Counted from the stretch's first letter, positions 1 through 7,316 are shown. The stretch is DNA of 8,996 nucleotides from Acidobacteriota bacterium (GCA_021810175.1 JAJZJJ010000079.1:1-8996), one strand, 5' to 3'. Numbers and translations are program-made. The notes: generated by a model from the sequence alone, not told the origin.

Positions 1-3000
1 GATAGTGGCAGCGGGCTGGAGTGCCGGAACCTCTGTCCATGCAGATTTGGCGGGTTGCGGCTTGAGCCACTGCGGATCGGGCACGGGGGCCAGTGAGGGC
101 TCGGCGGGCTGTGGTCCGGGTGCGGCATCGAACTGCTGATCTTCTGCCATATCCGGCGTGAGGTCGAAGCCGGAGGTACGACGCGAGGGTGAAGACAGAG
201 GCCGGGAAACGCGGCTACTCGCGATGTCTGAAGGAATGAAGCTGGGAGTGGATGGGCGGCGCCGTTCGGGCACCGGAGCGGCATCGAGGTCGTCGGGGGT
301 TGCGGAAAGCGGAGTATCCGCGGCGGGCAGCTCGATAAACGTCTGGGTCTGGAGCCAGGCAGGAGCGTCAGGAGGAGTCCGGCGATGTGCGCGGGGGTCG
401 GTGACCTCGATTGGCTCCCATTCAATGGGTGGTGGGGAGAAGCGTTTGCGGTCAGCGGGCGGGGCGGCTTCCGACATGGGCGGTGGCGGCGGCGCTGGTT
501 GTGCGGACGGAGGATTTGACTTTCTTTCGGGGCTGGCCGGCAACTCAGATTGTGCGCGGAGCCAGGTGGGGGCTTCAGCAGGCGGACGGCGGGGCGGGAA
601 GGCTTTGGGATCGGTTATTTCCTGGGTCTGCCATTCGATTTCGGGCGGAGTGAAGGGTCTGGACTCGACCGGCCTGGCGGGATGAATGATGCGCTGCACT
701 GGTTCGGCTGAAACAGCCGGTGTGGGCGGTGCAGCTTCTGCCGCAAAAGCCGGATTCTGAATGGCCGAAGGCGCTGCGGACTGCCGGCTGGACGATTCGG
801 CGGCGGAAAGCAGCCGGTCCAGAAGCTTGTCCATGGACTCGTGCTCTGCTGTTTCCTGCTGCGGGACTTGCTGCTGTTTGGTGGAGTGCTGCGGCGCGGA
901 TGAAGGAGACGCAGCTTTCAACGAGGCTACCGCCCCGGAGACTTCAGCAGGTTGAGGCTTTGCGGCGGCGGGCGATGCGCTGGCTCGGTTTTCCCATTGC
1001 GATTCGTCGGTGGCAGGAGGCTTTGCGGTTTTAGCAGGTCCTGGCCGCGTTGCGGGTTGAGGCGGGGATTGCCGCGGCGGCTGCGAGTCCCGAGCGGGGG
1101 GCGGCTGCGGGCTGGGTGGTTGTGAAGCTGTGGGCGCAGCGGGAACGGCTGTGGCAAGAGCTTCGACGGCCCTGGTGATGGCCTCCACAATCGGAGCCGG
1201 ATGGGCGGGCTGGTTGCGATCGCTGACGGTGAATTTGTCAGAGCGGTGCGTTGCTCCGCGATCCGGGAGCTGGACCTCGACTTCGGGATTGCGCAGGATG
1301 GGTCTGGATGCTGAAGCTGCGAAAGCAAGATCCGGCTCGGAAGCGAGGCGCTCTTCAATGGCTTTGAGATCCGCCAGGAATTCCGGGTCGGCGGTTTTTC
1401 GGGAAATGCCTGCGATGAGAGCGGCTACGCCGGGTGCGTGGATACGCTCCAGCAGACGAGCGGCGCGCCGCAGATCGGCGCTGGCGGTAGCACCGCTTTC
1501 GACGACGACCAGGGTTGCGTCAGCAAAGCGGGCAAGGTATTCGGCCGCGCCGGAAAGCAGGATGGGCGGGGTTTCGACGAGGATCAGATCCCAGGAAGTG
1601 CGCAGGCGGCGGAGATTCTGATCGGCCATGCCGGCGCCACCGAAGGGCGAGGTGCCCGACGCGATGGGTCCGTGCGCAGCTGCTTCGCGGGATTCAAGCA
1701 GTCTGGAGGAAGTAATGGAAAGGGTGCGGGTTCCGAGTCGTTCGAGCATGGCGACCAGCTCGGAGATGATTTCGCCCACGTCGATATCGCCGGCACTGGT
1801 GATGACCCAGGTATGCGCGCTGCTGGTGGCCGCAGCATGGGCGATGGCGGCGGCGAGCCGCAGGACGAACTCGTCGCGAACCGGCGCCGGAACTCCGCCA
1901 GGAGCGGGGAGCAGAGCCATTGGGGGAAAGCCGAGCAGGTGCTCGACGTCCGACGGGGTATAGATGCGGCGATCCAGCACGGTGGCGAGTACGGCGGCAA
2001 GCAGGCCGCAGAACAGCGCCAGAGGCAAAGCAAGCAGGAGGAGCTTGTGGCGGAGGCCGCCGTCGGGAATGAGGGGGACCTGAGCCGGAGACGACAGGTG
2101 CATGGAGCCGGGAGCGGAGGCTTCCAGTTCAAGATTGCGCAGGCTGTCGTCGATGGTGGTGTAGCGCTGCTGCAGGCGGGTGATATCGGTGGTGAGATCG
2201 GAGGCGCGCTCGAGTTTGGGGGCGGCGGTGGTGGCCTGAGCGGTGAGGGTGTTGAGCTGACGGTTGAGCTCGGCTTCAGTGGCGGCGGTTTTCGCCAGGT
2301 TGGTGCGCAGCGTTTGGTCCAGACGCTGCGCGGCACGCGCCTGAAGGCTGGCGGTCATGGTTTGCAGCGAACGGTTGATCTGCTTCAGCTCGGCCTGGTC
2401 CTGCTGCCAGATGGGGTTGGCGGGCGCGAGATTGGAGAGCTGGGAGATGAGGGCAGCGCGACGGACGTTGAGGCTGGTTTTGAGGCTGTTCAGGCCCGAG
2501 TCGGACTGGATGATTTGCTGGGCGGCGGCGGCGAGGGCCGGGGAATTGAGGCCATTTTTGCTGACCAGAGCGGTGAGCTCGGCGGCAGCCTGGTCGTGGG
2601 CATCGCGTGCGGCGGCCAATTGAGCCTGGAGGGTGTTGAGCTGCGTTGTCCAGGGATCGCCAAGAACGGGGCCGGGCGTGGGATTGGAGACGCCGAGCTG
2701 TTTGGCGAGATTGGCCTTTTCGGCCATGTCGGAATTGAGCGCGTCCTTGATGCGGGTGCGCTCTTCGCGGAGGATTTTGATGCGCGTGTTGCTACCGGCC
2801 AGTTCGTCGCGTCGGGAGGCGGCGAGGAAGGTCGCGGTTAGCGCGTTGACCATCTGCGCGACATCTTTGGGATTGGTGCCGGTGAGGCTGATGGCGATCT
2901 GGTAAGAGGTGCCCTGACGGCTGGCCTGGACCGATTTGCCGAGGCGGAAGGCAGCCATTTGCAGGCTTTCGCCGGGCTGACGCCAGACGCCAGGGGGAAC

Positions 3001-3363
3001 AGAGGCGACGGCGGCCTGGAGGATGTCCGGACGGGTGACGGCCTGGACCTGCTGCTGCATGAAGGTGTTGTAGGAGAGGGAACTCTGGGACCAGACGGGA
3101 GGCTGTGGGCCGACGAGTGCGGGGACTTCGGGCTGGATGTAGACGAGGCTTTGCGCGGTGTATTTGCGCGGCATGAGGAAGTGCGCGCCGACCAGAGCGG
3201 CGAAGACCAGCAGCGCGACCGCAAGGGCGAGACGCCGATGAATGCGGAGACTGCGCCGGATCTGGAAACGGAAGACCGGCGGCTCAACCGGTGGTTCGGT
3301 AGCGCGGTAAGGCGGCACGTCGGGCGGTGAACCGGAAGCCGGGATGTTGCGCATCAGCGTCAT
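1..3363 (-). CDS. Wzz/GumC-like polysaccharide chain-length regulator with degenerate BY-kinase-like domain and long Pro-rich tail (3' end beyond the window)
   Basis: Reading from ATG at 3363 the frame stays open to position 1 (1121 codons, no stop), so the C-terminus is missing. Seen: Pro-rich cytoplasmic start; TM1 about residues 45-64; periplasmic Wzz-type region with predicted coiled coil about 170-430, including an ANPIWQQDQAEL stretch typical of the family; GNVR-like segment before TM2 (about 441-462); then LDRRIYTPSDVE, the usual link to a BY-kinase domain. In that domain the Walker A site is SAGDIDVGEI (523-532) with no Gly-Lys-Ser/Thr, the A' site (548-555) lacks its aspartates, and the Walker B-like strand DLILVETPPIL (592-602) is kept with Glu for Asp. 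From about 741 onward the chain is about one-fifth proline, with no tyrosine from 610 to the window edge. Known: Wzz/GumC proteins set chain length with Wzy and Wza. Inferred: kinase-dead co-polymerase with an added tail. Start supported by GAAGG six bases upstream. Family assignment is firm; the tail's role is unknown. Confidence 0.87.
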   Translation of the reverse strand, partial: MTLMRNIPASGSPPDVPPYRATEPPVEPPVFRFQIRRSLRIHRRLALAVALLVFAALVGAHFLMPRKYTAQSLVYIQPEVPALVGPQPPVWSQSSLSYNTFMQQQVQAVTRPDILQAAVASVPPGVWRQPGESLQMAAFRLGKSVQASRQGTSYQIAISLTGTNPKDVAQMVNALTATFLAASRRDELAGSNTRIKILREERTRIKDALNSDMAEKANLAKQLGVSNPTPGPVLGDPWTTQLNTLQAQLAAARDAHDQAAAELTALVSKNGLNSPALAAAAQQIIQSDSGLNSLKTSLNVRRAALISQLSNLAPANPIWQQDQAELKQINRSLQTMTASLQARAAQRLDQTLRTNLAKTAATEAELNRQLNTLTAQATTAAPKLERASDLTTDITRLQQRYTTIDDSLRNLELEASAPGSMHLSSPAQVPLIPDGGLRHKLLLLALPLALFCGLLAAVLATVLDRRIYTPSDVEHLLGFPPMALLPAPGGVPAPVRDEFVLRLAAAIAHAAATSSAHTWVITSAGDIDVGEIISELVAMLERLGTRTLSITSSRLLESREAAAHGPIASGTSPFGGAGMADQNLRRLRTSWDLILVETPPILLSGAAEYLARFADATLVVVESGATASADLRRAARLLERIHAPGVAALIAGISRKTADPEFLADLKAIEERLASEPDLAFAASASRPILRNPEVEVQLPDRGATHRSDKFTVSDRNQPAHPAPIVEAITRAVEALATAVPAAPTASQPPSPQPPPARDSQPPRQSPPQPATRPGPAKTAKPPATDESQWENRASASPAAAKPQPAEVSGAVASLKAASPSSAPQHSTKQQQVPQQETAEHESMDKLLDRLLSAAESSSRQSAAPSAIQNPAFAAEAAPPTPAVSAEPVQRIIHPARPVESRPFTPPEIEWQTQEITDPKAFPPRRPPAEAPTWLRAQSELPASPERKSNPPSAQPAPPPPPMSEAAPPADRKRFSPPPIEWEPIEVTDPRAHRRTPPDAPAWLQTQTFIELPAADTPLSATPDDLDAAPVPERRRPSTPSFIPSDIASSRVSRPLSSPSRRTSGFDLTPDMAEDQQFDAAPGPQPAEPSLAPVPDPQWLKPQPAKSAWTEVPALQPAATI
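322..447 (-). repeat. Protein-level repeat copy B in the tail of the Wzz-like protein
   Basis: Residues 973-1014 of the 1-3363 gene. Core features are FSPPPIEW, EVTDPRA, APAWLQTQ and IELPA, in the same order as copy A. A shorter echo, DPQWLKPQ, with its Trp at residue 1099 (bases 67-69), may be a decayed or partial third copy. The aromatic and acidic core stands out in an otherwise low-complexity Pro/Ala/Ser tail, which suggests a short linear binding motif; its partner is unknown. Confidence 0.75.
535..660 (-). repeat. Protein-level repeat copy A in the tail of the Wzz-like protein
   Basis: Residues 902-943 of the 1-3363 gene. Core features are FTPPEIEW, then EITDPKA, then a basic/proline stretch, APTWLRAQ and finally ELPA. 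It matches copy B 71 residues further on: 11 of 18 positions are identical over the first block (904-921), followed by shared PP, AP, WL, Q and ELPA with small gaps. The DNA is clearly diverged, so this is an old duplication kept at protein level, not a recent DNA repeat. Confidence 0.75.
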
Positions 3364-3369
3364 GCTTTG

Positions 3370-3374
3370 CCTTC
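3370..3374 (-). promoter_or_regulatory. Ribosome binding site of the Wzz-like gene
   Basis: On the minus strand GAAGG lies six bases before ATG 3363, which decides the start over the in-frame ATG at codon 4. The same GAAGG can pair with CCTTT at 3379-3383 across an ACGT loop (five pairs including one G-U). That would be a weak hairpin hiding the site; it may be chance. It sits in the 40-base gap after the export gene, and no terminator is visible there. Confidence 0.6.
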
Positions 3375-3403
3375 ACGTAAAGGAATACAGCATCTCCCCG
3401 AGG

Positions 3404-4459
3404 TTAAATATGGTACGAAAGAGCAATTAACGTGAACAACGAAGTGAGCGGGTTGAACTGGTTGATCATCGTCGTCATTTTGGACATTTTGGTGGACGGA
3501 ATGTAAATGACGTCGCCGGCGTGGAGTTCGACTTCGGCGGCTCGGCCGGAGGCATGGAGAAGATCCTTGAACGGGACCTCAACGGTTTTGCCGGTATGCG
3601 GATCGTAGACGTGGATGTGACTGCCGAGTCCGGCATGCTTGTTGATACCTCCGGCGAGAGCGAGGACGCTGGCCAGGGTCATATCCGGCGAGAGTTGGAC
3701 GGCTCCAGGGTGCTGGACTTCGCCGAGAACGGAGACGTATTCGTTGGTGCCATTGGGAACGAATACAACGTCGCCGCGACGCAGGCGGAGGTCAGCCAGG
3801 GTATTGCCAGTGCTGAGGAGTTTGCGTAACTGCACCCAGGCGACCTCATTGTTGCCGCGGTAAATGGCACAGCGCTCAGGGATGTCGGAGAGGGGCGAAG
3901 CCGGGGCAAGCTTCATTGCCTGGGAGCCGCTGGGCTGGGCCGGAGGCAGGCCGGCGCGGGTGATGGCCTCCAGTAAGGTGGGCTGGCCGGCGAACTGAAC
4001 GATGCCGGGCCGTTCGACGTCGCCGAGGACGAGGACGCGGTTGGAGGTGTACTGATCCACGGCCACCGTTACGGAGAGATGGGTGTAATACGGGGTCAGG
4101 GCGGCTTTGATGGCGGCGGCGGCCTGGGGGCGGGTCTTGTTGTTCAGTTCTATGTCGCCGGCGAGAGGCAGAGTAATGCGGCCATCGGGTCCGATGGTCT
4201 GTTGAGCGGGTATCTCCGGATGGCCGGGGATACTGATGGTAACGACGTCGCCTGGCCCGAGGCGATATTGCTCGTTCGCTGGCGCCTCAAACTGCCGCAG
4301 CAGTTCGAGCGGATCGACCTTGAGGGTCGGCGTAGCCGGCTGCGTCGCGGCGGCACTGGCCTGGGCGGGATGGTGATGGCGACGGCGCGGAGAGCAAAGT
4401 CCGGGCGCAGCAGAGACGAGCAGCGCAAACAGGAGGAAGGCGCAGGAGAGAGGCTTCAT
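3404..4459 (-). CDS. Wza-like polysaccharide export protein (Poly_export + two SLBB domains)
   Basis: 351 aa, a normal length for the family. Residues 1-22 form a signal peptide (positive start, then a Leu/Phe/Ala-rich core), followed by a basic His-rich stretch, RRRHHH (25-30), and a Pro/Ala linker. The polysaccharide export domain begins at YRLGPGDVVTI (65-75) and runs to about 135. Two SLBB domains follow, starting at VLVLGDVERPG (142-152) and VSVLGEVQHPG (242-252) and closing with RRGDVVFVP and HAGDVIYIP. The last 20 or so residues are hydrophobic or amphipathic (NPLTSLFTLIAL), at the place where E. coli Wza has its outer-membrane helix. Cys22 follows PGL, a poor lipobox, so lipidation is uncertain. 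Known role: periplasmic and outer-membrane channel for polysaccharide export, working with a Wzz-type partner, here encoded directly downstream. Its ATG overlaps the flippase stop (ATGA), suggesting translational coupling. Confidence 0.95.
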   Translation of the reverse strand: MKPLSCAFLLFALLVSAAPGLCSPRRRHHHPAQASAAATQPATPTLKVDPLELLRQFEAPANEQYRLGPGDVVTISIPGHPEIPAQQTIGPDGRITLPLAGDIELNNKTRPQAAAAIKAALTPYYTHLSVTVAVDQYTSNRVLVLGDVERPGIVQFAGQPTLLEAITRAGLPPAQPSGSQAMKLAPASPLSDIPERCAIYRGNNEVAWVQLRKLLSTGNTLADLRLRRGDVVFVPNGTNEYVSVLGEVQHPGAVQLSPDMTLASVLALAGGINKHAGLGSHIHVYDPHTGKTVEVPFKDLLHASGRAAEVELHAGDVIYIPSTKMSKMTTMINQFNPLTSLFTLIALSYHI

Positions 4460-6120
4460 GCGGGAACCTCCGCATCAGAAGCTGTTGCACCAGAACCGCG
4501 GCGAATAGCGGCGCGGAGACGCAGGATCAGATCGCGGGCCATGCGGCGCTCCTCGGCGTCGAGGACGAGGCGGTCGAGCACCAGCAGGGACAGGGCGGTA
4601 TAGAACAGGCCGGAGATGAGCAGGACGAACATTCCGGACCAGCGTCCCACATGCGCGATGGCGGTGTCGATGGGAATTTTGAGCGCGAAAGCCACGACGT
4701 AGAAGACCAGAGAGGGGAGGATGACCTCCCGCAGGAAGCGGACAAGGCTAAAACCGAGGACGTGCTGCACGCGGGCGAGCAGGATACAGGAGGCCCCGAT
4801 CGTGGCACAGGCCGCGGCAACGCCGATGCCGATCGGCGCCCAGCGGCCGAGCAGAAGGCGCGAAGCCGGGATGAAGAGCAGCAGCAGGATGGCGTTGGGA
4901 ATGGAGTAGAAGAACTCGTCGGCAACGCGACCCATGCCGCGAAGGATGGAGTTGCCGGGGCCGGTGAGCATGTGCCACTGGGTCCAGACCAGGTAGAGGA
5001 CGAAGAGGGTAGCGAGGAGGGCGGGATCCGGCTCTTTGGGGCCGAGCCAGACGCGAAGGATGGCGCCGGGAATGGCGAACATGAGCGCGCAGAACCACGC
5101 GGTACAGAAATTGGCATAGCGCGAGCCGCGCAGGTAGAAGTCGCGGAGCGAAGACTGGCGGTCGTGCTCGGTAGCGTGGGCGTCGAGATGGGAGGCGGCG
5201 GGCATGTATGCGCCGAAGAAGGCCATGGGCAGCGTTTGCAGGGACATGGGCCATTTCTTGGCGATGTCGAAGAGGCCGGTCGCGGCAAGGCCGATGGTAA
5301 AGAGCGCGACGACTTTTTCGATGGAAGAGAGAAGGTTCGACAGAATGCTCTGGAGCTGGACGATACCGCCGAAATGAACGATGTAGCCAACGGATTTACG
5401 AGTGCAGAGGCGAGGCGATATGCGAAGCCAGGGGACACGACGCCAGATCCAGGAGATAGCGAGGCCGTCGTTGACGATGGTGCGCAGGAGGAAGGCTTCC
5501 GCGAGTCCGCGAATGCCGCGTCCCATGCCGACGAGGACGAAGATGGCGACGAATTCGACGAGAAAGCTGATGGTCCAGAAGCGCTGGGTGATGGCGATTT
5601 CCTGGAGGCCGGTAAGGGTGTCGCCGAAGGCGTTCAGGGAGATGCTGAGCAGGAAGATGCCGACCACAATGAGCATGGCTTCGCGGGCATCGGCCTGATG
5701 TGCGGGCGGCAGGTGAAGGAACGGAGAGAAATACGGCCAGCCGAGCCAAAAAGCGGCGAAGAGCAGCGAACAGAGCGGGAGGGTGATGGCGAGGCCGGTG
5801 GAGAGCAGGGAATTGATGCGGTCGTACTCGCGGCGGGCATTGAATTCGGCGATGTATTTGATATAGACGCCGGAGATGCCCATGGTGGAGACGCCCATAT
5901 AGCTGACGAGAATGAAGAGCGTGGTCCAGATGCCGTAGACTTCGAGGCCGATGCGGGCGAGCACGAAGGGCGGAATGATGATGCGGGTGATCATGTAGCC
6001 GATGCGAGCGGCTACGGTAACGGAGACATTGCGGCGGACGGTGCCACCCACTTCGCGTCCGCTGGGACCGAGGGGGCCCGGATCAGGGTTGGCGCCGGGC
6101 GTGTTTGCGGGAGTTGTCAT
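4456..6120 (-). CDS. Wzx-like polysaccharide flippase (MOP/PST-type transporter)
   Basis: 554 aa from ATG 6120. The frame stays open further upstream (to an ATG at 6369), but that part overlaps the glycosyltransferase gene and is Arg/Pro/Ser-rich shadow sequence. ATG 6120 is preceded by AGAAGG with a seven-base spacer and overlaps the previous stop as ATGA. After a Pro/Gly-rich start (1-28) the protein is hydrophobic throughout, with roughly 12-14 membrane segments (for example about 107-128, 147-165, 183-199, 337-358, 365-384, 427-448, 468-485, 495-518). It ends in a charged cytoplasmic tail (DAEERRMARD, then Arg-rich). The N-terminal pattern RRNVSVTVAARIG, followed by FVLARIGLEVYGIW, is typical of oligosaccharide flippases. 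Known role: moves undecaprenyl-linked repeat units across the inner membrane. The neighbouring export, Wzz-like and ligase-like genes support this. Substrate cannot be read from the sequence. MurJ-type lipid II flippase is less likely given the context. Confidence 0.87.
   Translation of the reverse strand: MTTPANTPGANPDPGPLGPSGREVGGTVRRNVSVTVAARIGYMITRIIIPPFVLARIGLEVYGIWTTLFILVSYMGVSTMGISGVYIKYIAEFNARREYDRINSLLSTGLAITLPLCSLLFAAFWLGWPYFSPFLHLPPAHQADAREAMLIVVGIFLLSISLNAFGDTLTGLQEIAITQRFWTISFLVEFVAIFVLVGMGRGIRGLAEAFLLRTIVNDGLAISWIWRRVPWLRISPRLCTRKSVGYIVHFGGIVQLQSILSNLLSSIEKVVALFTIGLAATGLFDIAKKWPMSLQTLPMAFFGAYMPAASHLDAHATEHDRQSSLRDFYLRGSRYANFCTAWFCALMFAIPGAILRVWLGPKEPDPALLATLFVLYLVWTQWHMLTGPGNSILRGMGRVADEFFYSIPNAILLLLFIPASRLLLGRWAPIGIGVAAACATIGASCILLARVQHVLGFSLVRFLREVILPSLVFYVVAFALKIPIDTAIAHVGRWSGMFVLLISGLFYTALSLLVLDRLVLDAEERRMARDLILRLRAAIRRGSGATASDAEVPA
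4467..4471 (-). promoter_or_regulatory. Ribosome binding site of the export gene
   Basis: A strong GGAGG on the minus strand, seven bases before ATG 4459 and inside the 3' end of the flippase gene. It confirms the start and fits a coupled operon. Confidence 0.75.
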
Positions 6121-7316
6121 CCGCGCACCTTCTGAGGCCCACGGCCAGTGCGGGTCCAGGCTGTGCCGCGGCGGGAAGCGCGAAGAATGGCGTGCACCAT
6201 GCCAGTCTTGCGAAGCAGGAACGCCGGGGTGGCGACCAGGGCGGCGAGGGCGCGGCGGGGCTGAGGGGCAGTGCCGACGGCGAGCAGGACATACAGAATA
6301 ATCAGAGCGATTCCCGCAAGAGAGTAGAGGAGCAGAACGTGCATGTGGGGCGCGAAGCCGAGTGCGCAACCCGGGAGGAGCAACAATGCGGCTAAACCGA
6401 GGGGCAGGCTGAAGAGGTCAGCGAGTGTGTGGAGGGAGCGCAGATGACCGCGCAGGAGGCTGGCGAGAACGCGGGGAGCGTACTGACGGGCTACGGCGAG
6501 ACGTCCTCCTTCCCAGCGGAGACGCTGCGAGCGTTCGGCGTCGCGGCCGGAGGCGGGCGCTCCGAAGACAGTGGCTTCCTCGACGAAGACGGTGCGGATG
6601 CCCGCCAACTCGAGACGGGTATGGTATTCGAGATCCTCGGCGATGCCGAAGGCCTCCCAGGGAACGGTGGCGAGGGTTTCGGAACGCAGGGCAAAGCCGT
6701 TGCCGAAGATACCGCTGGAGAGGCCGAGGCGCGAGCGTCCGCGAGGACGGATGAAATTCATGCCGCGAAAGGCGAGAGCACCGAGTTCGGCAGCAGGCGA
6801 GGCGGAGCCGCCAGGGGAAACGTCCAGCTCGTAGCGGCACTGGGCGGCTCCGGCGCGGGCGAGGGCGCGACGCATGACGGAGAGGAAATTTGGGGAGACC
6901 ACGGTGTCGGCGTCGATGACGGCGACGGCTGAAGCTCCCTCGATCAGCACGCGGGTGATGCTGAAGCGGAGGGCCCGGCCTTTGCCCGGTTCGCCATTCA
7001 GTTCGAGGACCCTGGCTCCGGCGGCGCGGGCGCGGCGCGCGGTGCGGTCAGAACAGTTGTGGGCGATCACGACGATTTCGGAATCGTGAGCCGAGTCGGC
7101 AGCGAGGGAGCGGAGCAGGCTTTCGACGGTGCGTGCGATCAGCAGTTCTTCATTGTGGGCAGGAACGAGCACGGCAATGCGTCCTGGGAACGCAGCGGGA
7201 GCGGGAAGGCGGCGGGGCAGGAGGTTTCCGGCGCAGGCGAGGGCAAGCTCCAGGAGCAGGGGCAGGGTGGCGGCAACGAAAAGCAGCGTTAAGGCGAGTT
7301 CGGCGATATGCAGCAT
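6117..7316 (-). CDS. Membrane-anchored family 2 glycosyltransferase
   Basis: 399 aa. An N-terminal membrane helix (about 5-30) precedes a GT-A fold. Visible motifs in order: AVLVPAHNEE (48-57, nucleotide-sugar binding), VVIAHNCSD (82-90), VIDADTVV with the DxD motif (133-140), GIFGNGFALR (202-211), the probable catalytic acidic pair in AEDLEYH (226-232), and QRLRW (264-268), which resembles the Q-x-x-R-W signature of hyaluronan/cellulose synthase-type enzymes. Two or three membrane helices follow (about 303-320, 326-348, possibly 357-368), and the chain ends in a basic tail. Known role: inverting transfer from an activated sugar to a lipid-linked or growing glycan at the inner membrane; donor and acceptor cannot be told. 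The QxxRW-like motif could mean processive synthesis, but the flippase next door fits stepwise repeat-unit assembly better. The start at 7316 lacks a visible Shine-Dalgarno; an in-frame stop just upstream leaves no earlier ATG. Confidence 0.92.
   Translation of the reverse strand: MLHIAELALTLLFVAATLPLLLELALACAGNLLPRRLPAPAAFPGRIAVLVPAHNEELLIARTVESLLRSLAADSAHDSEIVVIAHNCSDRTARRARAAGARVLELNGEPGKGRALRFSITRVLIEGASAVAVIDADTVVSPNFLSVMRRALARAGAAQCRYELDVSPGGSASPAAELGALAFRGMNFIRPRGRSRLGLSSGIFGNGFALRSETLATVPWEAFGIAEDLEYHTRLELAGIRTVFVEEATVFGAPASGRDAERSQRLRWEGGRLAVARQYAPRVLASLLRGHLRSLHTLADLFSLPLGLAALLLLPGCALGFAPHMHVLLLYSLAGIALIILYVLLAVGTAPQPRRALAALVATPAFLLRKTGMVHAILRASRRGTAWTRTGRGPQKVRG
6128..6133 (-). promoter_or_regulatory. 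Ribosome binding site of the flippase gene
   Basis: AGAAGG on the minus strand, seven bases before ATG 6120 and within the end of the glycosyltransferase gene. It is the main reason to reject the longer start at 6369. Confidence 0.65.

Noticed and set aside
158..1034. Several short plus-strand open frames opposite the Pro-rich tail
   Set aside because: They are shadows of the continuous minus-strand frame, with no ribosome sites or recognisable domains. The minus frame carries the repeated protein motif, which supports it as the coding one.
1584..2336. Minus-strand open frame of 250 codons, Pro/Ser/Arg-rich
   Set aside because: Out of frame with the continuous Wzz-like reading frame that covers the same bases; low-complexity composition typical of a shifted frame in GC-rich DNA.
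1438..2841. Long plus-strand open frame (467 codons), Gly-rich
   Set aside because: It is the exact codon-aligned complement of the Wzz-like gene. Such frames stay open when TTA, CTA and TCA codons are rare in the real gene. It shows no recognisable domain and Gly/Glu/Arg-heavy composition.
4651..6135. Long plus-strand open frame (494 codons), Asp/Glu/Gly-rich
   Set aside because: Codon-aligned antisense of the flippase gene; its acidic repetitive composition mirrors the hydrophobic codons on the other strand. The flippase strand carries the real family features, ribosome site and overlaps.
6121..6369. Upstream extension of the flippase gene to ATG 6369
   Set aside because: The extra 83 residues are Arg/Pro/Ser-rich, overlap the glycosyltransferase C-terminus in another frame and lack family similarity. 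ATG 6120 has a ribosome site and an ATGA junction.
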